Shown here piece after piece: positions 56,255-64,000 of a DNA stretch of 64,000 nucleotides. A program made the translations under genes and the position numbers. Each line of letters begins with the position of its first letter. Position 1 is the first letter of the stretch. Source of the stretch: Rhodobacterales bacterium (GTDB taxonomy: Bacteria > Pseudomonadota > Alphaproteobacteria > Rhodobacterales > Rhodobacteraceae); NCBI GenBank assembly GCA_002747035.1, contig PDRZ01000020.1:62001-126000 (forward strand). Reading direction: 5' to 3'. Below the pieces are notes generated by a model. It had not been told where the DNA came from. It was given only the letters and a program-made list of their open reading frames with translations, and did no database searches.

Positions 56255-56368
56255 TAAAGCGTTCGACCTTTCACCTGAGACAGGGAAAAGAGCGAAGGCA
56301 GCGCGACATTTATGTGTTTCGCGCGTCCTGCCAAAACCCGTGAGTCAGGTTTTTGGCAGGACGCTTTA
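56255..56368. mobile_element. Family A element, 110 bp, with TA duplication
   Basis: Element 56257-56366: AAGCGTTCGACCTTTCACCT to GGCAGGACGCTT. TA at 56255-56256 and 56367-56368. Nearly identical to the copy at 38778-38888, suggesting recent spread. Confidence 0.85.
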
Positions 56369-56478
56369 GATTTCCACTGTTCGGACTGACCCTCACCGGG
56401 GCGCTTAGTTTGGCTCGCGATACAGAACTTCGGTAAGCGAAGGTGCGTGTGAGGCGATAGGGGGCGCGCGCCCCCAAC

Positions 56479-58104
56479 TCAGATCCGCATACGCGGCACG
56501 TCATGGGGGTCGAGGTGCAGTTCGATCAGCGCAGGACCCGAGGTGTGGCCGCGCAGGGTTTCGATGGCGACCTCAAGATCGGCGTCCGAGCGGACCTCTA
56601 ATCCGATCCCGCCAAGCGCGGTGGCGGCGGCGGCGAAGCTGGGCCACTGAAAGACCGATAGCGAGGGGTCCATCTTGCGGTCCAGAAACTGGATATGCTC
56701 CGCGCCATAGGCCGCGTCATTGGCCACGATCACGGTCAGGTTCAGCCCCATGCGCACGGCGGTGTTGAATTCGTTGATCCCCCCCATCATGAACCCGCCA
56801 TCGCCGGTAAACAGAACCGTGGGGCGGTTGGGGTCGGCGACGGCTGCGCCAATTGCTTCTTGCAGGCCCAGCCCGATAGAGCCGAAATTCACCGTAGGCA
56901 CAAAGCTGTGCGGATCCGGGACCGAGATGCGGCACCAGGCTTCGGTCATGAACCGCCCGCCATCGGTACAGACGATGCGATCCTTGGGAAACAGGGCCTC
57001 CAGCTGTTCCAGCGCATGGACGAAGTTGATGCAGCCTTCGGCCGTCTTGTTGGGGCCAACCGGGTGGGTGGTCAGGTCCGTGCTGTCAATGTCGCGGGTA
57101 AAGCCGCTGGCGGGAATTTCGGCTTCGTTCAGCCAGTAAAGAATGGTTTCGGCGGTCAGCCCGGCATCGGCGATCAGCGCCGCGTCGGGATGCAGCCCGC
57201 CGCCAATGGCCGAGGGTTCGATATCGACCTGGATGATCCGTTTGCCGGTCATCAGCTTGCCATTGTCGGTGGTGAAATCATGCAGCGCCGCGCCGAAACA
57301 GAGGATGCAATCGGTCGCGGCGATCAGGTCATAGGCGGCTGGCGTGGACAGGGTGCCGAATATGTCGATGTTATAGGGGTGGTCATTGAACAGGCCCTTG
57401 GCTTTGAGCGTGGTGGCCAGCGGGGCCTCTAGCCGGTCGGCCAGGCGGATCAGTTGTTCCCGCGCCGCCACGGCCCCAAGCCCGGCAAGGATCAGCGGAC
57501 GGCGGGCCGAGGCGATCATGCCGATGGCATTGTCCAGCGTTTCGCCTTCGGCCACGCCGCCAGGGGTGGTGAAGACGTCCAGCACATGTTTCTCATGTAC
57601 CGTTTTCTCCCACATCATATCGGCGGGCATGTTCAATACGATGGGGCGGCGTTCCACCTGTGCACGGTAAAAGGCGCGGGCCACGTCCGTGGACGCCGAT
57701 GCGGGCGAGCGGAGCTGTTCAAACCCGGCACCGCTGGCCTTGATCACTTCGCGCTGGTCGATGCCCTGAACGTGGCGGGGATTATCGACGGGCGTATCCC
57801 CCGCCAAAAGCACCATGGGCATGTGGCCGCGCACGCCTTCGGTCAGCGCGGTCATGCAATTGGTCAGCGCCGGGCCGTGGGTGACGGTGGCAACGCCCAG
57901 CTTGCCCGACACATGGGTATAGGCCAGAGCCATGAGAACCGAGCTGCCTTCATGGGCCGCCGGGATAAACGTGCCCTCGCAGTCACGCACATAGGAATCA
58001 ACCATGAACAGGTTCGCATCCCCCATCAGGCCAAACAGGGTGTCCACGCCTTGATCGGCAAGGGCGCGGGCAAGGGATTGGTGTACATGGATTTCTTCGG
58101 TCAT
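56479..58104 (-). CDS. Thiamine-pyrophosphate-dependent enzyme of the acetolactate-synthase family
   Basis: 541 residues from the ATG at 58104. The catalytic Glu is in FIPAAHEGSSVLMALAY, the central domain has LILAGLGAVAAREQLIRLAD, and the TPP/Mg motif is VLFTGDGGFMMGGINEFNTA. The overall layout is that of ilvB-like decarboxylases or carboligases. No small regulatory subunit (ilvN) is adjacent, so classical branched-chain synthesis is unlikely. Substrate unknown. Confidence 0.85.
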   Translation of the reverse strand: MTEEIHVHQSLARALADQGVDTLFGLMGDANLFMVDSYVRDCEGTFIPAAHEGSSVLMALAYTHVSGKLGVATVTHGPALTNCMTALTEGVRGHMPMVLLAGDTPVDNPRHVQGIDQREVIKASGAGFEQLRSPASASTDVARAFYRAQVERRPIVLNMPADMMWEKTVHEKHVLDVFTTPGGVAEGETLDNAIGMIASARRPLILAGLGAVAAREQLIRLADRLEAPLATTLKAKGLFNDHPYNIDIFGTLSTPAAYDLIAATDCILCFGAALHDFTTDNGKLMTGKRIIQVDIEPSAIGGGLHPDAALIADAGLTAETILYWLNEAEIPASGFTRDIDSTDLTTHPVGPNKTAEGCINFVHALEQLEALFPKDRIVCTDGGRFMTEAWCRISVPDPHSFVPTVNFGSIGLGLQEAIGAAVADPNRPTVLFTGDGGFMMGGINEFNTAVRMGLNLTVIVANDAAYGAEHIQFLDRKMDPSLSVFQWPSFAAAATALGGIGLEVRSDADLEVAIETLRGHTSGPALIELHLDPHDVPRMRI

Positions 58105-58333
58105 CGGGCAAGGTCCTGTTATTTCACGGTTCAGAGCAGCATAGCGCATACCGGGTGCGGAGGGTGCGTGTTTATTGGGTGGATTGTGGGTGCGTGTGCG
58201 GGAAAATTTAAAAAATACAGGTTTTTGCGCGTAAATTGTGCGTCGCTGGTGTTGGCGCATTGAGGAGTTGTGGTGCCCGGTCAGGCCCGGCATGATGCGG
58301 CGGAATCACTGGCGAGAACGGGGAACACAGAAC

Positions 58334-59080
58334 ATGGGCGCAACCTATCTTGAGACGGAACAGGGCCGGCGGATCGCCTTTCATCAAACCGGGGGCGAGG
58401 GGCCGTGCGTTCTTTTCCTTGGTGGGTTGAAGTCGGATATGGAAGGCACCAAGGCGATTGCGCTGGAAGACTGGGCCAAGGCGCGGGGGCGGGCGTTTTT
58501 GCGCATGGATTATTCCGGGCATGGTATGTCGTCAGGTGCCTTCGAAGAGGGAACGATCGGGGACTGGCACGAAGATGTGCTGGCCGTTGTGGACCGGGTG
58601 ATCACGGGGCCGATCCTGGTGGTCGGGTCGTCCATGGGCGGCTGGCAGGCGCTGTTGCTTGCCCGGGCACGGCCCGAGCGGATCATGGGCATGGTCACCA
58701 TCGCCGCCGCGCCGGATTTCACCGAAGACGGGTATTGGGCCACGTTCACCGATGCGCAAAAGGCGGCGTTGGACAGCGTCGGGCATGTGGAGTTGCCCAG
58801 CGATTACATGGAGCCCTATATCATCACGAAACGGCTGATCGAAGATGGGCGCAGGCGGCTGGTGTTGCGCGATCCGCTGCCCTTGCCGTTCCCGGTGCGG
58901 TTCCTGCAAGGCACCGAGGATACCGCCGTTTCAACAGAAACCGCCATACGTCTGTTGGACCATTGCGCGGGCGAAGACGTGCGGTTGACCCTTGTCAAAG
59001 GGGCGGATCACCGGTTTTCAGACGCGGCCTGTTTGCAGTTGATCGAAAACTCCGTGGAAACGGTATTGAGCCGGGGCTGA
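58334..59080 (+). CDS. Alpha/beta hydrolase (ABHD10-like)
   Basis: 248 residues from the ATG at 58334. Nucleophile elbow GSSMGG (Ser100), acid in LQGTEDTAVS, His in KGADHRFSD. VLFLGGLKSDMEGTKAIALE is typical of ABHD10-like thioesterases and esterases. The first of three alpha/beta hydrolases in 3.5 kb on this strand, but not an evident operon. Confidence 0.85.
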   Translation: MGATYLETEQGRRIAFHQTGGEGPCVLFLGGLKSDMEGTKAIALEDWAKARGRAFLRMDYSGHGMSSGAFEEGTIGDWHEDVLAVVDRVITGPILVVGSSMGGWQALLLARARPERIMGMVTIAAAPDFTEDGYWATFTDAQKAALDSVGHVELPSDYMEPYIITKRLIEDGRRRLVLRDPLPLPFPVRFLQGTEDTAVSTETAIRLLDHCAGEDVRLTLVKGADHRFSDAACLQLIENSVETVLSRG

Positions 59081-59190
59081 ACTCTTTGACCTGCATGGGG
59101 CGGTCTCGGCCCCGCCGCAGGGGCTGAAACGTCGTGTTTCATGCTTTTGGCCGAAGGCCGTAGAAACCCCGGGACAGAGGGAGGCGGGCC

Positions 59191-60171
59191 ATGCGTGCAT
59201 TCGGGAAATGGCTGGGGCGGGGGCTGATCGGGCTGGCGGTGTTGATCAGCCTTGTCTGGTTTTTTGGGCGCGAACCCGTGGACGTGGCGGCGAGGTTCGA
59301 GCCGCGCCGGTTTGGCGAAGGGGTGCAGGTTTATTTCGAAACCGTGGAAGCGCGGTTCGACGATATCACTTCGGGCACCCAAAAGCGGGTGATCTGGGCC
59401 GGGCAGGCCGAAACGCGCACCCCGGTTTCGGTGCTTTATATTCATGGGTTTTCGGCCACGTCCGAGGAAATCCGCCCGGTGCCCGACCGGGTGGCGGCGG
59501 TTTTGGGGGCCAATCTGATCTATACCCGTCTCGCGGGCCATGGGCGGGGCAGCGCGGCGATGGCAGAGCCCCGGGTCAGCGACTGGATGGCGGATGTGGC
59601 CGAGGCGCTGGCGGCGGCGCGCGCGGTGGGAGAGAATGTGATCGTGCTCGCCACCTCGACCGGCGGGACGTTGATGGCCGAGGCGGCGCTGCAACCTGAG
59701 CTGTCAAAGGGGGTGCGCGGCATCGTGTTCCTGTCGCCCAATTTCGGCGTGAATGACCCCAATGCCCATCTGTTGACGCTGCCCGGAATGCGGTATCTGT
59801 TGCCGGTGCTGGTGGGGGCAGAGCACAGTTGGGCCGCGATGAACGAGGCGCAGGCTAAATACTGGACCACACGCTATCCGGTTGCGGCGATGATCCCCAT
59901 GGCGGCGCTGGTCAAACACGCAGTGGCACAGGATTATTCCGGGGTGTCCATCCCGGCGTTGTTCTATTTTTCGGACAGGGATCAGGTGGTGCGGGCCGAG
60001 GCCACGCGGGCCATCGCGGCGCGCTGGGGCGGCGGGGCGCGTGTTGTGCCCCTGCCCGAGGGAGCCGAGGTTGGGGAGACCGCCCACGTGATCGCGGGAG
60101 ACATCGTGGCACCGGGCAATACCGAGGCGGCCATCGCGGTGATTCTGGACTGGGCGGCAGGCGTATTGTAA
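59191..60171 (+). CDS. Membrane-anchored alpha/beta hydrolase
   Basis: 326 residues. An N-terminal membrane anchor (LIGLAVLISLVWFFG) is followed by a long linker; the hydrolase starts at VSVLYIHGFSATSEEIRPVP. Nucleophile ATSTGG with Ser156 (a GxSxG variant, Ala in first place), acid in YFSDRDQVV, His in TAHVIAGD. Envelope-facing esterase or lipase; substrate unknown. 110 bp after the previous hydrolase. Confidence 0.83.
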   Translation: MRAFGKWLGRGLIGLAVLISLVWFFGREPVDVAARFEPRRFGEGVQVYFETVEARFDDITSGTQKRVIWAGQAETRTPVSVLYIHGFSATSEEIRPVPDRVAAVLGANLIYTRLAGHGRGSAAMAEPRVSDWMADVAEALAAARAVGENVIVLATSTGGTLMAEAALQPELSKGVRGIVFLSPNFGVNDPNAHLLTLPGMRYLLPVLVGAEHSWAAMNEAQAKYWTTRYPVAAMIPMAALVKHAVAQDYSGVSIPALFYFSDRDQVVRAEATRAIAARWGGGARVVPLPEGAEVGETAHVIAGDIVAPGNTEAAIAVILDWAAGVL

Positions 60172-60275
60172 TGAGATGCGGTCCGGTGCGGTCCGGTGCG
60201 GGCAGTGCAGGGGTTTTGCGTGACCTGCCATTCCGGCCCGTTGGGCGGCAGTTATCGGTGAAGGAGAAGTAAACC

Positions 60276-60701
60276 ATGGAGCAACGTGTTTCCCTGATCA
60301 CCCTTGGGGTGGCTGACATGGCACGGTCCTCGGGGTTTTACGAGGCGCTGGGGTGGCAACGGGTCGAGTCCCAGGATGGGGTGGTGGCTTTTGATCTGAT
60401 TGGTCAGACGCTTGGTCTTTACCCCCGCGACAAGCTGGCCGAGGATATGGGCGTGCCGGTTGAGGCGCTGGGGCATGGTGGTATGACCCTGTCGTATAAT
60501 GTACGCGACAAGGCGGAGGTGGCCCGTGTGATCGACGCCGCCCGTAGCGCCGGGGCGAGGGTGTTGAAAGAGGCGGCGGATGTGTTCTGGGGCGGGCATC
60601 ACGGGTATTTTGCCGACCCGGACGGACATGTGTGGGAGGTGGCGCATAACCCGTTCTCGGGGCTGCGCGAAGACGGGGCGTTTCGGTGGAACGGGTATTG
60701 A
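60276..60701 (+). CDS. VOC-superfamily (glyoxalase/bleomycin-resistance fold) protein
   Basis: 141 residues, two VOC repeats: SLITLGVADMARSSGFYEAL and GHGGMTLSYNVRDKAEVARV, ending with YFADPDGHVWEVAHNP. The metal-ligand pattern is incomplete (no His at the usual first position), so the enzyme activity is unclear. GGTGAAGGAGAAG precedes the ATG. Confidence 0.83.
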   Translation: MEQRVSLITLGVADMARSSGFYEALGWQRVESQDGVVAFDLIGQTLGLYPRDKLAEDMGVPVEALGHGGMTLSYNVRDKAEVARVIDAARSAGARVLKEAADVFWGGHHGYFADPDGHVWEVAHNPFSGLREDGAFRWNGY

Positions 60702-60820
60702 GGCGGGCGGGAGCTGCTCGCCAGCCCTTACAGGCTGTCTCGCTTGGGCGGTGCCATGCGTAAACTGGTGAGCATGTGGCACCTTGTGACGCTGGGTCGT
60801 GTGCGGTTATCGCGCATTTT
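60702..60820. other. Spacer after the VOC gene
   Basis: No recognisable gene or terminator. With the family B repeat and the 220 bp after it this gap is about 440 bp. Confidence 0.4.
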
Positions 60821-60926
60821 TATAGCCAAACGACACAATTGTGATTGTGCCTTTTGACTATAAGGCTTTGATTTTACGCTGATGCTTTGTGGGTTTTGGG
60901 ATCAAAATCCACTCCCGTCAGCTATA
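60821..60926. repeat. Family B repeat, 102 bp plus flanking TA
   Basis: Element 60823-60924: TAGCCAAACGACACAATTG to CCCGTCAGCTA; TA at 60821-60822 and 60925-60926. The internal palindrome (TAGCCAAACGACACAAT and ATTGTGCCTTTTGACTA, imperfect) and the left-to-right order are as at 6506-6610. Confidence 0.82.
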
Positions 60927-61145
60927 CATGCGCGAGTTGTCCCGCCGCAGGATATCCGCATATATCGCACCGAAAGGCATGTTGCTGCGGGCCGGAGATG
61001 AGCCGGGGGGAAGAAGGCGCGCAGGATTGCGGATTTCCCCCTTTTCGCGGGATAATCCATCCCTGACGTCAAGGCGGTGGTTGACGCCGCCGTGCAAGAT
61101 GCGAAGCTGGGCCAACCCGAGATGCCATAAAGGAATCCCCACGAT

Positions 61146-61856
61146 ATGATCGAACCTCTTGTGTTGATCCCCGGCATGATGTGTGACGCCCGGCTCTACG
61201 CCCCGCAAATCGACGTCATGAGCCGCGAGATGGGGGTCATGGTGGCCCCGGCGACCGTGGGAGAGCGGATCGAGGAGATCGCCTCGAACATCCTGACCAT
61301 GGCCCCTGCCAAATTTGCGCTGGCTGGGTTGAGCATGGGGGGGATCATCGCCATGGAGATCCTGCGCCGCGCCCCCGACCGGGTGACCCGGATCGCGCTT
61401 TTGGATACCAATCCGTTGGCCGAAACGCCACAAAGCGCGGCCGCCTATGAGCCGATGATCGTCGGGGTCAAAGCGGGGCGGCTGGATGATGTGATGCGCG
61501 GGTTCATGAAGCCCGATTACCTTGCCCCCGGACCGCGACGGATGGAGGTTCTGGCGCTGATGTCGCAGATGGCGGCGGATATGGGCGAGGCGGTCTTTCT
61601 GCGCCAGATCAGGGCGTTACAGCGACGCCGGGATCAACAGGTGGTATTGCGCCGTTGCAAGGTGCCGGCGCTGGTGATGTGTGGGGCCTATGACGGGTTG
61701 ACCCCGGTCAAACGGCATCAGTTCATGGCCGAGCTGATCCCCTATGCCCGGCTGGAGGTCATCGAGGACGCGGGCCATGTGCCCACGCTGGAGGCGCCCG
61801 AGGCAACCACGGCGGCGTTGCGCACGTGGATGAAGCAGCCCCTTGTGCTGCAATAA
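61146..61856 (+). CDS. Alpha/beta-fold hydrolase
   Basis: 236 residues. Nucleophile elbow GLSMGG (Ser63), acid in GAYDGLTPV, His in IEDAGHVPTLE. PLVLIPGMMCDARLY is the beginning of the hydrolase core. No lid segment stands out. The next gene starts within its stop codon (TAATG). Confidence 0.87.
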   Translation: MIEPLVLIPGMMCDARLYAPQIDVMSREMGVMVAPATVGERIEEIASNILTMAPAKFALAGLSMGGIIAMEILRRAPDRVTRIALLDTNPLAETPQSAAAYEPMIVGVKAGRLDDVMRGFMKPDYLAPGPRRMEVLALMSQMAADMGEAVFLRQIRALQRRRDQQVVLRRCKVPALVMCGAYDGLTPVKRHQFMAELIPYARLEVIEDAGHVPTLEAPEATTAALRTWMKQPLVLQ

Positions 61857-62089
61857 TGCCGCCCGGGCGTGATCTGAAGCCGCAACTGGCCCGGTTGCAG
61901 GCGTGGAGCCGTCGTCATATTCCCCGGGGGCTTCGGCTTGTGGCCGGGCTTTTGTTGATGATCGGCGGCGTTTTCGGGTTCCTGCCCATTCTGGGGTTCT
62001 GGATGATCCCGTTGGGCGTGGCCGTGGCCGCGTTGGATGTGGTGCCGTTGTGGCGCTGGATCAGGGCGCGTTTTGGGGGGCGCAAATGA
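61856..62089 (+). CDS. Small membrane protein coupled to the hydrolase
   Basis: 77 residues from the ATG at 61856, which shares a base with the preceding stop. One or two spans (LRLVAGLLLMIGGVFGFLPI, LGFWMIPLGVAVAALDVVPL), with basic ends. Family not recognised with confidence. Translational coupling suggests that it is real. Confidence 0.65.
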   Translation: MPPGRDLKPQLARLQAWSRRHIPRGLRLVAGLLLMIGGVFGFLPILGFWMIPLGVAVAALDVVPLWRWIRARFGGRK

Positions 62090-62161
62090 AACGGATCGTG
62101 TTGATCACCCATGAGCTTTGGCCGTGGCAGGACAGGAAATCCAATTGAGGTGAGCGCGCTT

Positions 62162-62193
62162 TAAAGTGTTTCCGCACAACATATCAGCAGTGC
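62162..62193. repeat. Half of a family C repeat
   Basis: TAAAGTGTTTCCGCACAAC matches the family C left end. The right end is missing, where a family D copy begins. Possibly a truncated copy or another junction. Confidence 0.5.
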
Positions 62194-62242
62194 AGGCGTT
62201 TCCAGCTATTGCTGTGATCCAACAATAAATGGAAACGCTTTA
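62194..62242. repeat. Family D 47-bp repeat on the stop codon of the 62240-62797 gene
   Basis: AGGCGTTTCCAGCTATTGC to AATGGAAACGCTT, element 62194-62240, TA at 62241-62242. The left TA is not visible (GC). The stop TAA of the minus-strand gene is this TA plus the terminal A of the element. Confidence 0.78.
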
Positions 62243-62797
62243 GTAAAACGCGGCGCGCGCTTCACGGCTGAGTAGGGTGGGGGGCGCAATTGGGGCATTT
62301 TCCTTGAAAAACGGGCTGTTACGCCAGCGCCCCGAAAGATTTGCGGCGATCATCATTCGCACAACGCGCGCGCCGATCCGGTTGAACCCCTGATGTTTGT
62401 AACTGCCATCGGGTTGTTTCATGAACACCTGGAACCGCGTGGGACCCAGGGCCGCGGGGTCGTCAAAGCGCGCGGCCAGAAACCCGGCGAGGGGCAAACG
62501 GGCAAACCGAAGCGTGGTGGTGAGGGGGGTGTTGCAGCAGCGCGCGTACCAGCGATAGACCCCTTTGGGAGAAAGCTGGAGCGCGGCCAGATGATCCGCG
62601 CCATGGGTGATCCGGATCCGGTCCTGGGTGGTTTGCCATATATCAACACCGTTGGGGGCCGGATCCTGCTGTTGAAAATACAGCATCGCGGCGCGGCAAT
62701 CGGGGCAATGACAGGTGACCCGATGGCCCGCAGACCGCGCCATATCCACGGTGCCCCGCACCGTTCCACATGTGCAGGAAAACCCGTTTTTTCTCAT
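62240..62797 (-). CDS. Zinc-ribbon/GFA-like protein (DUF6151 type)
   Basis: 185 residues. Cys pattern CTCGTVRG, CHCPDCRAAMLYF and RCCNTP resembles glutathione-dependent formaldehyde-activating (GFA/CENP-V) proteins, suggesting a bound zinc. The C-terminal half (about 100-185) is unlike GFA enzymes. Function unknown. Stop codon inside a family D repeat. Confidence 0.75.
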   Translation of the reverse strand: MRKNGFSCTCGTVRGTVDMARSAGHRVTCHCPDCRAAMLYFQQQDPAPNGVDIWQTTQDRIRITHGADHLAALQLSPKGVYRWYARCCNTPLTTTLRFARLPLAGFLAARFDDPAALGPTRFQVFMKQPDGSYKHQGFNRIGARVVRMMIAANLSGRWRNSPFFKENAPIAPPTLLSREARAAFY

Positions 62798-62809
62798 GAT
62801 TTCAAATTC

Positions 62810-64000
62810 TTAGGCCGCAGCGTTCTTGTTTGCGGCTTTCTTCGCGGTTTTCTTGGCGGCCTTTTTCGGCGCGACCTCTCGCGGCCCGGAATTGGCATCG
62901 ATGAAGTCGATGACCAGCGGGCGGATATTGTTGCGCCAGCTTGATCCGGCGAAGATGCCATAGTGACCGGCACCGGGTTCTACGTGGCTTGCCTTCATGC
63001 TGTCATCCAGACCGGTGCATAGGTCCAGCGCGGCGATACATTGGCCGGGGGCGGAAATATCGTCCTTTTCCCCTTCGACCGATTTCACGGCAACATTGGT
63101 GATGGCACCCATGTCGACCTTGTGCCCATCAACCACGAATTCGTTCTTGGCAATTTCACGATTCTTGAAGATGCGTTCGACCGTGGAGAGGTAGAATTCC
63201 GCCGTCATGTCCATGACCGCAAGGTATTCATCATAGAAGCGGTTATGGGGGTCGTGATCGCCCGCCTCGCCCTTCATGACCCGGTTGATTTGATTCTGGA
63301 ACGCATTGGAATGGCGGTCGGCATTCATCGAAATGAAGCTGGAAAGCTGTAGCAGGCCGGGATACACCATGCGGCCCACGCCCTTGTATTTAAAGCCCAC
63401 ACGCTGGATCATCATCTCTTCGAGCTGGCCCATTGTGACGGAAGCGCCGAAATCGGTCACATCCGTGGGGGCGGCACCCGGGTCGATCGGCCCACCGATC
63501 AGGGTGAGCGAGCGGGGCTGCTCTTCGGGGTGCAGTTCGGCCAGATAGGCCGTCGCGGCCAGGGTGAGCGGCGCGGGTTGGCAAACGGCGATCACATGGG
63601 TATCGGGCCCCATCTCGCGCATGAAGTCCATCAGATAGAGGGTATAATCCTCGATATCAAACTTGCCTTCGGAGACTGGGATGTCGCGGGCATTGTGCCA
63701 GTCCGTGATATAGACCTCGCAATCCACCAGCAGCGATTTCACGGTCGAGCGCAGCAGGGTGGCATAGTGACCGGACATCGGCGCAACCAGCAGAACCTTG
63801 CGCGGGTTCGGTTCGCGCCCGACAACGTTGAAATGGATCAGGTCGCCAAAGGGACGTTCCACCACGGTGTCGACATTGACCAGGTGATCCTTGCCATCCG
63901 GGCAGACAAAGGTGCGAATGCCCCAGTCCGGTTTGACCACCATACGCTGGAATGTCCGTTCGGTTACTTCGCCCCATGCGGCCATCCATTGCAGAGCAGG
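62810..64000 (-). CDS. phaZ: Intracellular polyhydroxyalkanoate depolymerase PhaZ (5' end outside window)
   Basis: Hydrolyses stored polyhydroxybutyrate. 397 codons visible; the frame is open to the window edge, and relatives begin earlier. The catalytic Cys of this depolymerase type is in VIAVCQPAPLTLAATAYL (135 residues after the first visible Met), with Asp and His expected in CTGLDDS and GAGHYGIF. The end is unusual: a Lys/Ala tail, KKAAKKTAKKAANKNAAA, which could bind granules, DNA or nucleic acid. Stop is 12 bp from the next gene's ATG. Confidence 0.93.
   Translation of the reverse strand, partial: PALQWMAAWGEVTERTFQRMVVKPDWGIRTFVCPDGKDHLVNVDTVVERPFGDLIHFNVVGREPNPRKVLLVAPMSGHYATLLRSTVKSLLVDCEVYITDWHNARDIPVSEGKFDIEDYTLYLMDFMREMGPDTHVIAVCQPAPLTLAATAYLAELHPEEQPRSLTLIGGPIDPGAAPTDVTDFGASVTMGQLEEMMIQRVGFKYKGVGRMVYPGLLQLSSFISMNADRHSNAFQNQINRVMKGEAGDHDPHNRFYDEYLAVMDMTAEFYLSTVERIFKNREIAKNEFVVDGHKVDMGAITNVAVKSVEGEKDDISAPGQCIAALDLCTGLDDSMKASHVEPGAGHYGIFAGSSWRNNIRPLVIDFIDANSGPREVAPKKAAKKTAKKAANKNAAA

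Noticed and set aside
56479-58104. Acetolactate synthase large subunit IlvB
   Set aside because: The TPP fold fits, but there is no adjacent ilvN and no ilv context; kept as a generic TPP enzyme.

Overview
This window looks like a chromosomal segment of a GC-rich alphaproteobacterium, most likely a Rhodobacterales (Roseobacter/Paracoccaceae-type) species. The pointers are the division and cell-wall (dcw) gene order, a DUF1127 gene followed by CCUCCUCCC-type small RNAs (the CcsR or 'cuckoo' RNAs known from Rhodobacter), an sdhE gene overlapping an XRE regulator, an LdtR-like MarR regulator, an intracellular PHB depolymerase and a FAD-dependent ThyX. No rRNA, prophage, autonomous IS or CRISPR was seen. 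One tRNA, Gly(GCC), lies at 3438-3512.

Layout. 1-7.3 kb: 5' part of hisB, a large lipoprotein hydrolase, tRNA-Gly, divergent glpR/glpD, and the DUF1127-CcsR locus. 7.7-18.8 kb: an Mrp/ApbC Fe-S carrier ATPase, then mraZ-rsmH-ftsL-ftsI-murE-murF-mraY-murD, tightly packed with ATGA overlaps. The cluster stops after murD, where a lipoprotein metallopeptidase lies tail to tail. 19.9-32.7 kb: a DUF2726 nuclease-like membrane protein, parE, a nitroreductase, gatB, an EEP-family phosphohydrolase, a lytic transglycosylase and pepN. 33-38.4 kb: malate synthase G, a GATase1 hydrolase, a PlsC-type acyltransferase and PPK2. 39-45.8 kb: a DUF1007/NicO metal-export pair, a MATE pump, an aspartate aminotransferase, XRE-sdhE, a MarR regulator and glyoxalase I. 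45.8-48.3 kb: a surface lipoprotein with a Slam/DUF560 outer-membrane translocator (type XI secretion). 48.5-56 kb: thyX, cspA, an ArsC/Spx-like protein, a bufferin operon (bufA-bufB-bufC-doxX) and thrS. 56.4-64 kb: a TPP enzyme, three alpha/beta hydrolases, a VOC protein and the 3' part of phaZ.

The most unusual signal is a set of short palindromic interspersed repeats (families A about 110 bp, B about 102 bp, C about 45 bp, D 47 bp). A, C and D share the ends AAGCGTTYC, and most copies are flanked by TA duplications. Two copies are nested inside copies of other families at 38.6-38.9 kb, with clean TA duplications, which shows past mobility. Four copies lie exactly on gene stop codons (DUF1127, DUF2726, doxX and the 62.2-kb gene), so that the TA of a TAA stop is the target. 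For three of them, removing the element restores a TAA stop. I read these as stop-codon-targeting, MITE-like elements whose hairpins may also act as 3' ends of transcripts; no matching transposase is in the window.
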